From: Candidatus Thorarchaeota archaeon
Lineage (GTDB): Archaea > Asgardarchaeota > Thorarchaeia > Thorarchaeales > Thorarchaeaceae
Length of the DNA: 64,000 bases
Assembly (NCBI GenBank): GCA_020348985.1
Contig: CP070761.1
Span: forward strand, 1,790,931 to 1,854,930
Direction of reading: 5' to 3'
The notes under the pieces were generated by a model. The model ran no database searches. It saw only the letters and a program-made list of their open reading frames with translations, and had not been told where the DNA came from. Positions 52,240 to 61,537 of this stretch are shown here, piece after piece. Position numbers and translations under genes: made by a program. Positions within the stretch are counted from its first letter, which is position 1; every line of letters starts with the position of its first letter.

Positions 52240-53082
52240 ATGAGGCCGAGTAGAACGTGGCTATTCGCAGTTACTATGACAGCACTCTTTGTGTCAATGT
52301 CAGTAGTATCAGCCGATGCTGCAGTAGTTGACAGCATATACAGTTTCACGGTGACTTTCACAACACAGAGCACACGAGATGCGACTGGGCCGAGGGCTGA
52401 ATCTAGTAGTGTTGGTCAGTTCCAAATCCAGGTGTACAATGTTACTCCTTCAGATCGGTATGAATACAATTACTATGGATATTCCATGTTCTTGTCATTC
52501 CCTGTAGACCGGAATGATACCGTTGACTTCCAAGACAACAAGGTCAGTTTCGACCTCTTTATATCCAATTCAGACGATGACGATAGAGCCGAGTCAGCTA
52601 GCATCAGATTCTATCCTTATGCCCCGGGAAACCCCGGTCGTGACATTTTTGTTAATCCCACTTGGAGTACTCATGAAACCGATTGGAATGATGCAGTTTC
52701 TGACGCAGAAGACGAGTCGACAGTTGCATCGCTTGTAGAGTCTGTCAGCAATGGCCAGTTCTCGCTGGATCTAGTTGTGGATATTGAGTCGACAGTTTCC
52801 GTAGGAACATCATCCCAAGCAGCGAATGGCACGATCACTTTCGACTATGATTCATTCTATGATGAAGATGGTGTCCTTTCGTCACACACCTTGACTACGC
52901 GAACTCATCTGCAGAACGAGAACTACACCAGCGACTATACCACAACGCTAAGCATAGTCAGAGGTGGAGCTGGAGGACTTCCCCCAGATCCCGCACTTGG
53001 TACAACCCTAGTCATAGCTGGCGGAGCGGCCGTTGCAGGACTTGTCATTGGGGTCATTGTTGGACGGAAATTCGCCTCCTAA
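52240..53082 (+). CDS. Secreted surface protein with C-terminal membrane anchor
   Basis: The 280-residue protein has a signal peptide (residues 1-28, ending near VSADA) and an acidic beta-rich ectodomain with several N-x-S/T sites. A glycine-rich linker and one C-terminal span (about 255-275) with a GRKFAS tail follow. No enzymatic motif is seen. GGTGACATT precedes ATG 52240. Architecture resembles other surface proteins in this window (62511, 60382). Confidence 0.7.
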   Translation: MRPSRTWLFAVTMTALFVSMSVVSADAAVVDSIYSFTVTFTTQSTRDATGPRAESSSVGQFQIQVYNVTPSDRYEYNYYGYSMFLSFPVDRNDTVDFQDNKVSFDLFISNSDDDDRAESASIRFYPYAPGNPGRDIFVNPTWSTHETDWNDAVSDAEDESTVASLVESVSNGQFSLDLVVDIESTVSVGTSSQAANGTITFDYDSFYDEDGVLSSHTLTTRTHLQNENYTSDYTTTLSIVRGGAGGLPPDPALGTTLVIAGGAAVAGLVIGVIVGRKFAS

Positions 53083-53257
53083 AGCTCCCGCCCCCGACGA
53101 ATTAATTGACCGTGCTAGTGTCATAAGACGGAGACATAGAGATAGAGTCTTTGGTCAAGCACCGTTGTCCATAAGCCTTTTAGGACAACCCCCTCCTCCG
53201 AATCAATGGCGGACTCATCCGAGTCAAGAGCCTTGCTGACATCAAGGATGTGAGGTT

Positions 53258-55723
53258 TTGGACAAATTCACTCCCAAGATAACATCAAAACGCTGGAAAC
53301 CAGAGAATGAAAAAGAGCTGCTTGCAATTTGGGCGGACGAAGACACATATCGCTTTGATATGGATTCGGACAAACCGTGGTATACCGTAGATACGCCGCC
53401 GCCGTACCTTTCAGGTCCAATGCATGTCGGACAGGTTATTCACTATACGCAGATTGACCAGATAGCACGGTATCGGAGAATGCAAGGCAGGGAAGTCAAC
53501 TTTCCATTGGGAATCGATAGGAACGGTCTCCCAGTGGAGGTCCGAGTTGAAAAGGGGCTTGGAATCAGCATGCATGAAACTCCCCGAGATGAGTTCATCA
53601 GACTTTGCCGGGAACAACTCGACAAAGACGAAAAGATTGCACTTGACGGCTTCAAGAGGGTGGGCATAGCATTCAACACCTACGAAAAAGAGGGCAGTTA
53701 CCGGACTGATGACTCCAACTACAGAGCAATAACTCAGGCGACTTTCATCGATATCTGGAACAAAGGACTTGTGTATCGTGATGCTCGTCCCAACAACTGG
53801 TGCTTTGAGTGTGGTACTACAATAGCCGATGCAGAGGTAGAATATTCTGAAAGACCAACAACACTGAGTTATCTCTACTTTCATGTAGATGGGATGGAAC
53901 CACTCAAGATCGCCACTACACGTCCAGAGCTTCTCAGTGCCTGCGGAGCTGTCTTCATTCATCCGGATGACGAACGCTATCAAGGTTATAGTGGAAAGAA
54001 GGCAAAGGTGCCAATCTTTGGTCAAGAAGTTCCGATAATCGAGAGTCCAACAGCCCAAATGGAGTTTGGAACTGGAGTTCTCATGGTTTGCAGCTATGGA
54101 GATCAGGCCGATGTTATGGCATTCCGAGACTATGCGCTCAAGCCGATTGGTGCTGTTTCTCCTGATGGCAGGATGACTGAAGCTGCAGGCAAGTACGCTG
54201 GAATGGAGATTGAGGCTGCTCGAAAACAAATCGTTGAAGATCTGAAATCCGAGGGGCTTCTCTACAGCCAAGAGCCTGGAACGCAACGAGTGCCGCTATG
54301 TTGGCGAAGCAAGACCCCCATCGAGTTCATTGCAATGGAGGAGTACTACATTAAGCAAACTGACTTCATAGATGAGCTTAGGAAGATAACTGATGAGACC
54401 ACATTCTTCCCGTCGCATCATAGACAGATTCTCCACAACTGGTTAGACAGAGTGACCGTAGACTGGCCAGTGAGCCGCCGAAGATACTATGGAACAGAGC
54501 TCCCCATTTGGTACTGCAACTCATGCGGAGAAGCCGTTGTGCCCGAGCTTGGTGAGTTACGATACTACCAACCATGGAAAGAAGATCCTCCATTCAGTAA
54601 GTGCCCCAAGTGTGGCGCTGAAGAAGGATTCAAGGGCGAAGAACGAACTTTCGACACATGGATGGATTCGTCAATAAGCGGGATGAAGGTTGTGGGCTAT
54701 CTCCAGGATGACAAGTTCTTCAAGAAGGGCTTTGGTAGTGTAATGCGACCTCAAGGCAAGGACATTGTGAGAACTTGGCTATACTATTCCCTGCTTAGAA
54801 CCTTCCAGCTCACCGGAAAGCCGGCGTTCTGTGAGATTTGGGTTTCAGGCCATGTTGTGGACGAAAAGGGTGAGACAATGAGCAAGTCAAAGGGCAACTC
54901 ACCTGATCCTCTACCCATAATCGAGCAGTACGGTGCAGATGCTATGCGTCTCTATGGCGTCTTGGAGGCAGGCTTGGGAAGTGACATACGGTTTTCCGAA
55001 GAGCGTCTTGCCGGTGTTTCCAAGTTCATGACCAAGTTGTGGAACATTGCACGTTTCATCTCGATGTTTCGTGAACCACCAGAAATGAAGTTCAAAGAGC
55101 TTACCCCCGTGGACCAGTGGATCCTTTCCGAAGCTAACAGACTTGTGACTACAATAATCCCTGAATGTGACCTTCTAGACTTCCATAAGCCAATAATTGA
55201 AATCAGAGGGTTCACTTGGAATCTGTTTGCAGACCACATTCTGGAATTGCTCAAGGGCAGATGCTTCAATAGCGAGGATGTTTTCACGGAGAAGGAACAG
55301 ACTTCTGCTTGGTTTGCCCTTCATAGTGTCTTGAAGATAATTCTGAGAGTACTCGCTCCGCTTACACCATTCATCACTGACCGCATCTACAGAGACCTCT
55401 ATAATCCGAACGGGATTCATCTGAACGACTATCCATCTCCAAGGGAGGACTGGAAGTCAAAGCTCGTAGAGCACACTAACCTCCTAATGCAGACAAACAG
55501 CGGTTTCTGGAAGTTCAAAAGAGAGAACGGCCTTTCGTTGCGACAGGGTTTGCCGGCTGCAATCATATCTAAGGATCTGAAACCCTGGGCCAAGGACATA
55601 CAAGCCATGCACGGAGTCGAAAAGATTGGCTTTGGAACGCCCGATGGAGACGACTATGTAGAGGTTAATCTACCTGAAACGGAGGAAACGATATTCATCA
55701 AGCCGCCCACAGCGGCAGAATAA
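53258..55723 (+). CDS. valS: Valyl-tRNA synthetase, archaeal type, with HVGQ in place of HIGH
   Basis: The 821-residue class I synthetase charges tRNA-Val. It has PPPYLSGPMHVGQVIHYTQ (HIGH-like motif at 56-59) and the editing domain with TTRPELLSACGAVFIHPDDERY. Zinc-site pairs CNSC (420-423) and CPKC (449-452), TMSKSKGN (540-547), and an anticodon-binding C terminus follow. The editing and KMSKS sequences match archaeal ValRS better than IleRS or LeuRS. The last His of HIGH is Gln (CAG), which is unusual. The start is TTG 53258 after GTGAGG. Confidence 0.88.
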   Translation: MDKFTPKITSKRWKPENEKELLAIWADEDTYRFDMDSDKPWYTVDTPPPYLSGPMHVGQVIHYTQIDQIARYRRMQGREVNFPLGIDRNGLPVEVRVEKGLGISMHETPRDEFIRLCREQLDKDEKIALDGFKRVGIAFNTYEKEGSYRTDDSNYRAITQATFIDIWNKGLVYRDARPNNWCFECGTTIADAEVEYSERPTTLSYLYFHVDGMEPLKIATTRPELLSACGAVFIHPDDERYQGYSGKKAKVPIFGQEVPIIESPTAQMEFGTGVLMVCSYGDQADVMAFRDYALKPIGAVSPDGRMTEAAGKYAGMEIEAARKQIVEDLKSEGLLYSQEPGTQRVPLCWRSKTPIEFIAMEEYYIKQTDFIDELRKITDETTFFPSHHRQILHNWLDRVTVDWPVSRRRYYGTELPIWYCNSCGEAVVPELGELRYYQPWKEDPPFSKCPKCGAEEGFKGEERTFDTWMDSSISGMKVVGYLQDDKFFKKGFGSVMRPQGKDIVRTWLYYSLLRTFQLTGKPAFCEIWVSGHVVDEKGETMSKSKGNSPDPLPIIEQYGADAMRLYGVLEAGLGSDIRFSEERLAGVSKFMTKLWNIARFISMFREPPEMKFKELTPVDQWILSEANRLVTTIIPECDLLDFHKPIIEIRGFTWNLFADHILELLKGRCFNSEDVFTEKEQTSAWFALHSVLKIILRVLAPLTPFITDRIYRDLYNPNGIHLNDYPSPREDWKSKLVEHTNLLMQTNSGFWKFKRENGLSLRQGLPAAIISKDLKPWAKDIQAMHGVEKIGFGTPDGDDYVEVNLPETEETIFIKPPTAAE

Positions 55724-55746
55724 CGCGGACAAGCATACTACCCGGT

Positions 55747-56193
55747 TCAGGGCTCCACGACTATGTCTCCTTCGTGGGCAACGGGGCACTTCATGCTGTT
55801 GGCCACAAAGCAATACTTGGCTCCTAGATACAGTGCTCTCTCAAACTTGGATCGTAGCTCTTCAGACTCAATTACGACTCTAGCTCGATTGATGATCTTG
55901 GTGATTTCAAAGCTACGCCCCACCTGTTCAAGGGTCCCGGTCCCTTCACATTCGAATGCTTTGAATTCAATATGCATTCTCTTTGTGAAGTAGACAAATG
56001 AATTCACAAAACAGATTGTTGCAGAGGCAACGAAGAGGTCCTCTGGTGAGAAATACTCGGGATTGCCTTCGAAACCTTTGGGCCACGAGACTCTGAGGGA
56101 CGGCTTCCCTTCGAAGATCGCTTCTCCTCCCCGCTCATGGTCCCAAGCAACCTTGAGACGATATTCCTTTGGCTCCTCACTCAAGAGAATCAC
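55747..56193 (-). CDS. OsmC/Ohr family protein
   Basis: The 148-residue protein matches the OsmC fold. The first redox cysteine is in SPEDLFVASATICFVNSF and the second is in YCFVANSMKCPV near the C terminus. Members reduce organic hydroperoxides with thiols, though archaeal ones are often uncharacterised. GTG 56193 or TTG 56184 may be the start (GTGAT lies before the latter). It converges with valS. Confidence 0.85.
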   Translation of the reverse strand: MILLSEEPKEYRLKVAWDHERGGEAIFEGKPSLRVSWPKGFEGNPEYFSPEDLFVASATICFVNSFVYFTKRMHIEFKAFECEGTGTLEQVGRSFEITKIINRARVVIESEELRSKFERALYLGAKYCFVANSMKCPVAHEGDIVVEP

Positions 56194-56236
56194 TTACTTG
56201 ACGGTGAAGCTGCGTGAGAGAAAAGGGTTTAGGCCA

Positions 56237-57127
56237 TTACATTTCCAGCATTAGTTTCTTGATTCTCTCAGTCATGACAAGTGCTTCTTTCCAGGGTCTC
56301 TGCCAAAGGTTTCTACCAAATAGGAATCCGTTTCCACCTTGTTCTAGAGTTACCCTGGCCCTTCGCAATAGGTCATCATCACCCAACCTGCTACCGCCAG
56401 AGAATAGGACCGGAATCTTGCCCGCTGTTTTAACTACCCTGTTGACCCTCTCTTCGTAACTAGGCTCTAGCGAGGAATAAGGCTCTGGCTGGTCTCCTCT
56501 TGTCTTTGGGTCATCCACTGGAACATTCAACTTGACGGCATCTGCTCCAAGCTCAAGCGCAACCCTAGCGGCATAGTCAATGGCGTACAAGGAGTTTCGA
56601 CCGCCTTTGATGTCGATTGCTTCGCCACGAGGATATGACCAAAGGATTATGGGCATTCCATATCGATCGGCATCAGCCTTTATTCTTCTGAACTGAATGA
56701 AATCATCCGTCTGTCGTGGGCTGCCAACATAGAGAGTGTATCCTATTGCATCCGCGCCAATTCGAACAGCGTCCTCTACTGAAGCTGTCAGTGGAGATAT
56801 TGCATGGGAGTCAGGAGGGATTCTTGTCTTGCCATTGACCTTCAGTACAATTGGCACTGCACCGGCGTACTTCCTCGCGTAGATTTGTGCCAGCCCCAAA
56901 TGAAGTGCTATACCTGAGTAACCCCCTTCAAGAGCCAGCTTGAATTGGAATTCAGGATTCGCTGATTCGGGATTGGGAAAGAATGTTGATGGGCCGTGTT
57001 CCATGCCCTGGTCTATTGGCAAAATGAGCATACGCCCGTTTCCTGGACCGTGTTCATACATTAGTCGATGCAATCTAACCCTCTTGCCCAGAGTTAGGTG
57101 ATCTAATTCGTCGAGCCTTGAGGTCAT
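56237..57127 (-). CDS. Archaeal class I fructose-bisphosphate aldolase (DhnA type)
   Basis: The 296-residue TIM barrel has LPIDQGMEHGP, WSYPRGE, the Schiff-base lysine in GADAVKLNVP, and phosphate-binding SGGSRLGD and FGRNLWQRP. This set marks the archaeal class I aldolase family, which also includes the ADH synthase of aromatic amino acid synthesis. The MEHGP form favours the aldolase. It would act in glycolysis/gluconeogenesis. ATG 57127 is the start. Confidence 0.87.
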   Translation of the reverse strand: MTSRLDELDHLTLGKRVRLHRLMYEHGPGNGRMLILPIDQGMEHGPSTFFPNPESANPEFQFKLALEGGYSGIALHLGLAQIYARKYAGAVPIVLKVNGKTRIPPDSHAISPLTASVEDAVRIGADAIGYTLYVGSPRQTDDFIQFRRIKADADRYGMPIILWSYPRGEAIDIKGGRNSLYAIDYAARVALELGADAVKLNVPVDDPKTRGDQPEPYSSLEPSYEERVNRVVKTAGKIPVLFSGGSRLGDDDLLRRARVTLEQGGNGFLFGRNLWQRPWKEALVMTERIKKLMLEM

Positions 57128-57206
57128 TTCAAATCAATCCTGTCGGGAAATTGTCATGTCCCGATTTCAATCCTTCCTGAATCGACTTGAGAGAAGAAAC
57201 GGGCTT

Positions 57207-57983
57207 CTAAAGCTTTGATTTCTCAGCCTTGATTACCAAAAAGAACGGAATACGGCTTTCTCTTTCAAAGAAATCATTCTTCTTCACTGGAGTGGGTTCC
57301 TCAACCCTGCTAATTACAAACCCTGCACCAAGTAGCGTGTTGACGTAGGTCGAGATAGTCCTATGAAAGAAAACTATGGGCTGTGGGAATTCCTCACCAT
57401 CATAAGACTTCCAGAACCGCTCGTATGGTTCTTCTTGGAAGTAGAAGTCCATCTTGAAGAATAGGCCCCTTCTCCGATGGGTTCTTGGATCCTTCTTTCC
57501 GAATTCCCAGGAGCCCGGACCATAGAAATTGAATGCTGGATGAGTCACCGAGAACACGAGGAATCCCCCTGGTTTCAGCACGCGGTGAATCTCCCTCAAG
57601 GCAGCATCAAAGCAAGGAGTGTTCAGCAGAACTAGGTTACAGAGCACGCAATCGAATGTGTCATCCGAAATCGAACCTAGATTGCAGATGTCTCCCTCTT
57701 CAAACCTGACGGTATCTTTCTCGACCACGTGGGACTGTGCAATCTCGATTAGTTTCGATGAAATATCTACTCCCAACACACGAGCACCCATTTTGGCATA
57801 ATGGCGAGATAGATAGCCTTCACCGCATCCCGCATCAAGAATGTAAAGACCGTCTACGTCCCCCATGAGAGACTCGACACAAGGATTGAGGATTTGCTGA
57901 TGATGCGGTGTTCCCATGTCTCCTATGAGATCAGCATAGGCCTGCGCATTTTCATCCCAAAGACCAGTTATGCGCGCGTCCAT
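57207..57983 (-). CDS. Class I SAM-dependent methyltransferase
   Basis: The 258-residue product starts LWDENAQAYADL and has the SAM motif ILDAGCGEGYLSRHYAKMGARVLGVD, then DCVLCNLVLLN and VLKPGGFLVFSVTHPAF. It resembles UbiE/Methyltransf_11 proteins. The substrate is unknown. It lies upstream of the aldolase gene in the same direction, 79 bp apart. Confidence 0.87.
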   Translation of the reverse strand: MDARITGLWDENAQAYADLIGDMGTPHHQQILNPCVESLMGDVDGLYILDAGCGEGYLSRHYAKMGARVLGVDISSKLIEIAQSHVVEKDTVRFEEGDICNLGSISDDTFDCVLCNLVLLNTPCFDAALREIHRVLKPGGFLVFSVTHPAFNFYGPGSWEFGKKDPRTHRRRGLFFKMDFYFQEEPYERFWKSYDGEEFPQPIVFFHRTISTYVNTLLGAGFVISRVEEPTPVKKNDFFERESRIPFFLVIKAEKSKL

Positions 57984-58039
57984 GAAACGAAAATATGAAT
58001 ACTCTCATGTCAAGGTTTCGACTGCCTTGGGCAAGCCTT

Positions 58040-58447
58040 TCAGAATCGGCTCCAAACGGCCTTGGTGGCAGCAGTTGTCATTTCCACAACCGGAGCCATT
58101 GCCTCCTTTGTTGCAAGGCCAACTTCAGCAGCCACTTCCATTAGCGGTGTATGGCTAACAAAGACACTCTCGTTTTCTTCATAGACGGCAAAGCTGCATG
58201 GAAACAACGTTCCAACATCTTTGGAAACCTCTATAGCGGCTTTCGCGATTTCGGGTCCACAGGCAAGAACGAAGGTATACTTGGGATAGTTCTCAATTCC
58301 CAGCTTCTCCTTCAGTACACCATGAATCGACTTCGACAGCAGCACTGTGAAGCCCTCGTCTATAATCGCCTGTTCGACCCTTGCTACTGCCATTTCAAAC
58401 TCACAGTCAACTTCCTTACGCAATACCTCGACCATGGGTCCTAGCAT
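58040..58447 (-). CDS. DUF302 family protein
   Basis: The 135-residue protein matches DUF302: VEQAIIDEGFTVLLSKSIHGVLKEKLG, then YTFVLACGPEIAKAAIEVSKDVGTLFPCSFAVYEE, and a C-terminal helix. The family forms small alpha-beta dimers; its function is not known. ATG 58447 or ATG 58435 may be the start. Confidence 0.8.
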   Translation of the reverse strand: MLGPMVEVLRKEVDCEFEMAVARVEQAIIDEGFTVLLSKSIHGVLKEKLGIENYPKYTFVLACGPEIAKAAIEVSKDVGTLFPCSFAVYEENESVFVSHTPLMEVAAEVGLATKEAMAPVVEMTTAATKAVWSRF

Positions 58448-58538
58448 CTCTTACTCTTTGAAATGCGTTTTCCTATGGTTGCGTCATAGGGCATGCTTAT
58501 TATATTGGTCACCCAATACATCGACGGAGTTCAGATTG

Positions 58539-59066
58539 ATGTCGAAACAAGAAGTCAAGGGAAATCTTCTAAGTCCTCTACCAGTCGCCCTCGTTGGCGC
58601 CCTTGTTGACGGACGCCCGAACTATCTAGTGATTGGGTATATCTCCCCTTTCAACTTTGGAAGGCATATCTTCTTCAGTCTCTTCAAGAAGCGATACACC
58701 AGAATTGGAATACACGAAAACATGACCTTCAGCGTTAACATTCCCTCTGAGAGCATTCTAGAACAAACCAAGATATGCGGCAGCAAGTCGGGCCGCGATG
58801 TGGACAAGTCAAAGCTCTTTGAAACCTTCTATGGCGAGCTGAAGACAGCTCCCATGATCAAGGAGTGCCCAATCAACATGGAGTGCGAAGTCACAGAGAT
58901 TCTCGATTATGACCCCAATGAAGGAATCATTGGTCGGGTCGTTGGCTCTTACGCAGACTCTGAATGTCTCGATGAGGATAAGCTCGACATGAGAAAGGTA
59001 CATCCATTTGTGTGGGCAACTGGTGGGGACTTCAACTACTATAGTCTAGGGAGCAGGCTTGAGTAA
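58539..59066 (+). CDS. Flavin reductase-like (FMN-binding split barrel) protein
   Basis: The 175-residue product has the family layout: PLPVALVGALVDGRPNYLVIGYISPFNF at the N terminus (FMN site), TFSVNIPSE, and KICGSKSGRDVDKSKLF. Members bind FMN and reduce it with NAD(P)H or act as ferric or flavin reductases. A TATA-like TTATATTG lies about 40 bp before ATG 58539; the longer upstream frame is not family-like. Confidence 0.85.
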   Translation: MSKQEVKGNLLSPLPVALVGALVDGRPNYLVIGYISPFNFGRHIFFSLFKKRYTRIGIHENMTFSVNIPSESILEQTKICGSKSGRDVDKSKLFETFYGELKTAPMIKECPINMECEVTEILDYDPNEGIIGRVVGSYADSECLDEDKLDMRKVHPFVWATGGDFNYYSLGSRLE

Positions 59067-59086
59067 CACTCGAAGAAGTATTGAAG

Positions 59087-59193
59087 TGGTGGACCGGGCG
59101 AGATTTGAACTCGCGACCTTCTGAAAATCCGATTCACAGGGATATCCTATGACTTTGCGAATCAGACGATCTACCAGGCTGATCTACCGGCCC
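59087..59193 (-). tRNA. tRNA-Ala(CGC) with a 30-nt intron and encoded CCA
   Basis: On the minus strand GGGCCGG pairs with CCGGTCC (one G-T). D arm GATC-AGCCTGGTA-GATC, anticodon stem TCTGA/TCAGA with TTCGCA giving anticodon CGC, and T arm GCGAG-TTCAAAT-CTCGC are all regular. About 30 nt of intron follow position 37. CCA is encoded. A TTTTAAGAATC element about 30 bp upstream may be the promoter. Confidence 0.92.
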
Positions 59194-59267
59194 ATCGTTA
59201 GCGACTCTTCCAAGAAGAGATTCTTAAAACCTTGTCTGAGTGTGATTGGACCATCGCGTAGCACGAC

Positions 59268-59561
59268 TCAGACGTCAATACCAAACGCTTCGGAAAACCG
59301 CTCAACTTTGGCGAACTCTCGGAGAAACTCTCTTCCTTTCTCTGTTAGAACGTAGACTTTGGTGCTGCTTTCCGTTCCAATATCTTCAATCAGCTCTTTC
59401 TCAACTAGCTCTTCAATGTACTGGATCAAACGGTCGTGGCTGAGATTGGCTGAGTACAGAATCTTGGTGGGTCCCGCGCCTTCCTCACCCTCAATCTGAA
59501 TAGCACGCATCATGTCAGCTAGGATGCGTACCTTTGAGCGGTAGGCGCGCTTCTTTGTCAT
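59268..59561 (-). CDS. Winged-helix regulator (archaeal HTH_45-like)
   Basis: The 97-residue protein has KVRILADMMRAIQ, GPTKILYSANLSHDRLIQYIEELVEKELI and YVLTEKGREFLREF, the pattern of the archaeal HTH_45 winged-helix group. Its ATG overlaps the stop of the upstream membrane-protein gene (ATGA), so the two act together. Confidence 0.83.
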   Translation of the reverse strand: MTKKRAYRSKVRILADMMRAIQIEGEEGAGPTKILYSANLSHDRLIQYIEELVEKELIEDIGTESSTKVYVLTEKGREFLREFAKVERFSEAFGIDV

Positions 59562-60187
59562 TGTTCTCTTCCCGATTTCAGTAACATGACCAGGAAGGAC
59601 ATGAGGCCCAGGAACTGGAACGCCTGACTGACTCCATATGCACTAATGTTCATAGTTGCAAAGATTCCAAAGATAAGGCTGAGTAGCAGAAACAAGAACC
59701 CTGCAAGCACGTAGAGGGCAAATCGAGTTCTGATAGCTGCATAGTTCATTAGAGCTTGCATCACAACAATGAGAAGAACTAAGATTGCGATGAGTTCAAG
59801 GTTAGGATCAATCAGGAATGGAAGTGCCATGAACGCCGCTTCAGACGGCATCTGGCCGCCGCCACCACGTCGTGTCGATACAGCGAACAAGACAAAGGCC
59901 ATGATTTTCAAGAAGCCATATGCCATTGACACTACATTCTGCATCATGTCCGCATCAGGGATTGACCCTCCTGCAGCTATGACGAAGAAGTATAGAGATC
60001 CAATTACACGACCGAACATGCTTGCAGAGAGAACGAGGAACCCAGTTGAGAGGTCTGAAAGCCGTTTCTGCTCTGTCAGCCTGTAGGCTGTGTTGGCCTG
60101 ATGAGAAATCATCAATGCAATGACGCCGCTTATCGATTCCAGAATCAAGTCAAACCTGATGAGAGTTAGAAGTGGTTCTTGCATCAT
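59558..60187 (-). CDS. Membrane protein coupled to a winged-helix regulator
   Basis: The 209-residue product has about six membrane spans and short loops, with no enzymatic motif. I do not recognise the family. It is translationally coupled to the winged-helix gene (4-bp overlap). The pair is a candidate membrane sensor plus DNA-binding output; this is inference. Confidence 0.7.
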   Translation of the reverse strand: MMQEPLLTLIRFDLILESISGVIALMISHQANTAYRLTEQKRLSDLSTGFLVLSASMFGRVIGSLYFFVIAAGGSIPDADMMQNVVSMAYGFLKIMAFVLFAVSTRRGGGGQMPSEAAFMALPFLIDPNLELIAILVLLIVVMQALMNYAAIRTRFALYVLAGFLFLLLSLIFGIFATMNISAYGVSQAFQFLGLMSFLVMLLKSGREQ

Positions 60188-60343
60188 TTTGCGCCAGTCC
60201 CGGACTTGGCAGCCCTGGTCATATTGTCCTTGGATGAATCATCCATTCTTTTTGATTGATTGTGTGACATAGTGATTGAATCGCGGGTTAGGAAGCGAAC
60301 AGGTTTACTATACGAATCATCCAGAGAATTCGTTCATCGCCCC

Positions 60344-60351
60344 TTTATATC
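60344..60351 (+). promoter_or_regulatory. TATA box of the secreted-protein gene
   Basis: TTTATATC lies 31-38 bp before ATG 60382. Confidence 0.55.
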
Positions 60352-60381
60352 AAAAGATCAGTGTATTATAAGAGTCGAAAG

Positions 60382-60933
60382 ATGAAGCCCGCCACAAAAA
60401 TCGCCGTAATAGCATCGTCTCTCACACTTCTTTTTCTCCTATCATTCTCATCTTTTGTCGTCACTACTGACGCAGCATCGGTTCTCGAGAACTCTGAGAG
60501 AATGAAGGTTGAAGTAGGTGACGCATTCTACATTGATGCTTGGGGCGCAGGTAGTTCGCGTGACAATGTCGAGGACTCACGTGTACTGACGGAAATCCAC
60601 TTGGAGTTCGAGGTGTCAATGAGGGGCGAACGAGGGGTTGTATTCAATCTAATATCAGGGTCTTTTGTTGCCAACTACTCTCACTACATCTTAGCAGAGG
60701 GAGTAGGGGCTGCGGGTCGCCCCGGACAGGGTAGATTCAATGGCACGATTACCTTCGTCTTTCGATTCAACCTGACTGGGTCTCTTGGTGAAACTGTCCA
60801 GATTACTCTACTTGGCGGTGTCAAGAGAACTGAGAATCGAGGACCAGTCCTAGTCATGGCTGGGTCCGTTGCCTTAGACGGGATTGACTATCGTCTTTGG
60901 CAAATGGGCCGCATTCACAGACTACAAGAATGA
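60382..60933 (+). CDS. Secreted protein of unknown function
   Basis: The 183-residue product has a signal peptide (about residues 1-30, ending VTTDAAS) and a beta-rich secreted domain. It has no C-terminal anchor. TTTATATC at 60344-60351 lies so that transcription would start near 60374, giving a nearly leaderless mRNA from ATG 60382. No family is recognised. A GC-rich hairpin follows. Confidence 0.65.
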   Translation: MKPATKIAVIASSLTLLFLLSFSSFVVTTDAASVLENSERMKVEVGDAFYIDAWGAGSSRDNVEDSRVLTEIHLEFEVSMRGERGVVFNLISGSFVANYSHYILAEGVGAAGRPGQGRFNGTITFVFRFNLTGSLGETVQITLLGGVKRTENRGPVLVMAGSVALDGIDYRLWQMGRIHRLQE

Positions 60934-60990
60934 TGGAAGTAATCGACAACTGCGGGCAGCGGAAACACGTCGAGTTTCGCTGCAATGAAT

Positions 60991-61008
60991 GGCGGGGTTC
61001 GCCCCGCC
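60991..61008 (+). terminator. GC-rich hairpin with a TTCG tetraloop
   Basis: GGCGGGG-TTCG-CCCCGCC is a perfect 7-bp stem capped by the very stable UUCG loop, 58 bp after the secreted-protein stop. No T-tract follows directly, so it may stabilise the 3' end rather than terminate. Confidence 0.5.
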
Positions 61009-61158
61009 CTTCCATCACCCAAATTCCTGTCAAGCTTTATTACTTCAGTTTCGCTAATACACACAGGAATGGGCTATTGAATCTGAGTTCAACGAGAAAC
61101 ACAGTCATTGGTCCACCACTTATCCTGTTATTTGAGGGGTTCTACGATACCTATTGAG

Positions 61159-61527
61159 ATGAAGACAAGATATCACAATCTTGGACCTCTACTGAGTTAT
61201 TTGAGTAGAAGGTTCTCGAACAAGTATGGCAAAGTATGGGAGTTCGAGGAGGGAACAGTAGCTGTCTTTCTTCGGGACAAACTCATGCTCAGGAATATGC
61301 AAACTCTTACGGTCACTGTCACAATTGAATGGAGGAGATTCTGGGATGACGTGACGATTACGATAGTAGCCACTGGCGGCAGAGAGGGCATATTTAGGTT
61401 GGACTTCTGGGCCGCTGAAAACGCCGCTGAACGCTGGGCAGAGAGAGAAATCAATCAGGCCCTGATGCGAATAGACGGCGGTGCTCAGACAACCTATCGT
61501 GCTCGCAGTGAGAGGCCAATGGAGTAG
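61159..61527 (+). CDS. Hypothetical soluble protein (122 aa)
   Basis: The 122-residue product has an N-terminal helix, a central strand pair (TLTVTVTIEW, VTITIVATGG) and a C-terminal helix with AENAAERWAEREINQAL. No family is recognised. ATG 61159 is the likely start. It converges with the racemase gene (10 bp apart). Confidence 0.6.
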   Translation: MKTRYHNLGPLLSYLSRRFSNKYGKVWEFEEGTVAVFLRDKLMLRNMQTLTVTVTIEWRRFWDDVTITIVATGGREGIFRLDFWAAENAAERWAEREINQALMRIDGGAQTTYRARSERPME

Positions 61528-61537
61528 ATCAATACCA

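Noticed and set aside
53411..54286. A 291-aa minus-strand frame inside valS
   Set aside because: Long antisense frames arise from codon bias; its sequence has no domain, while valS is certain.
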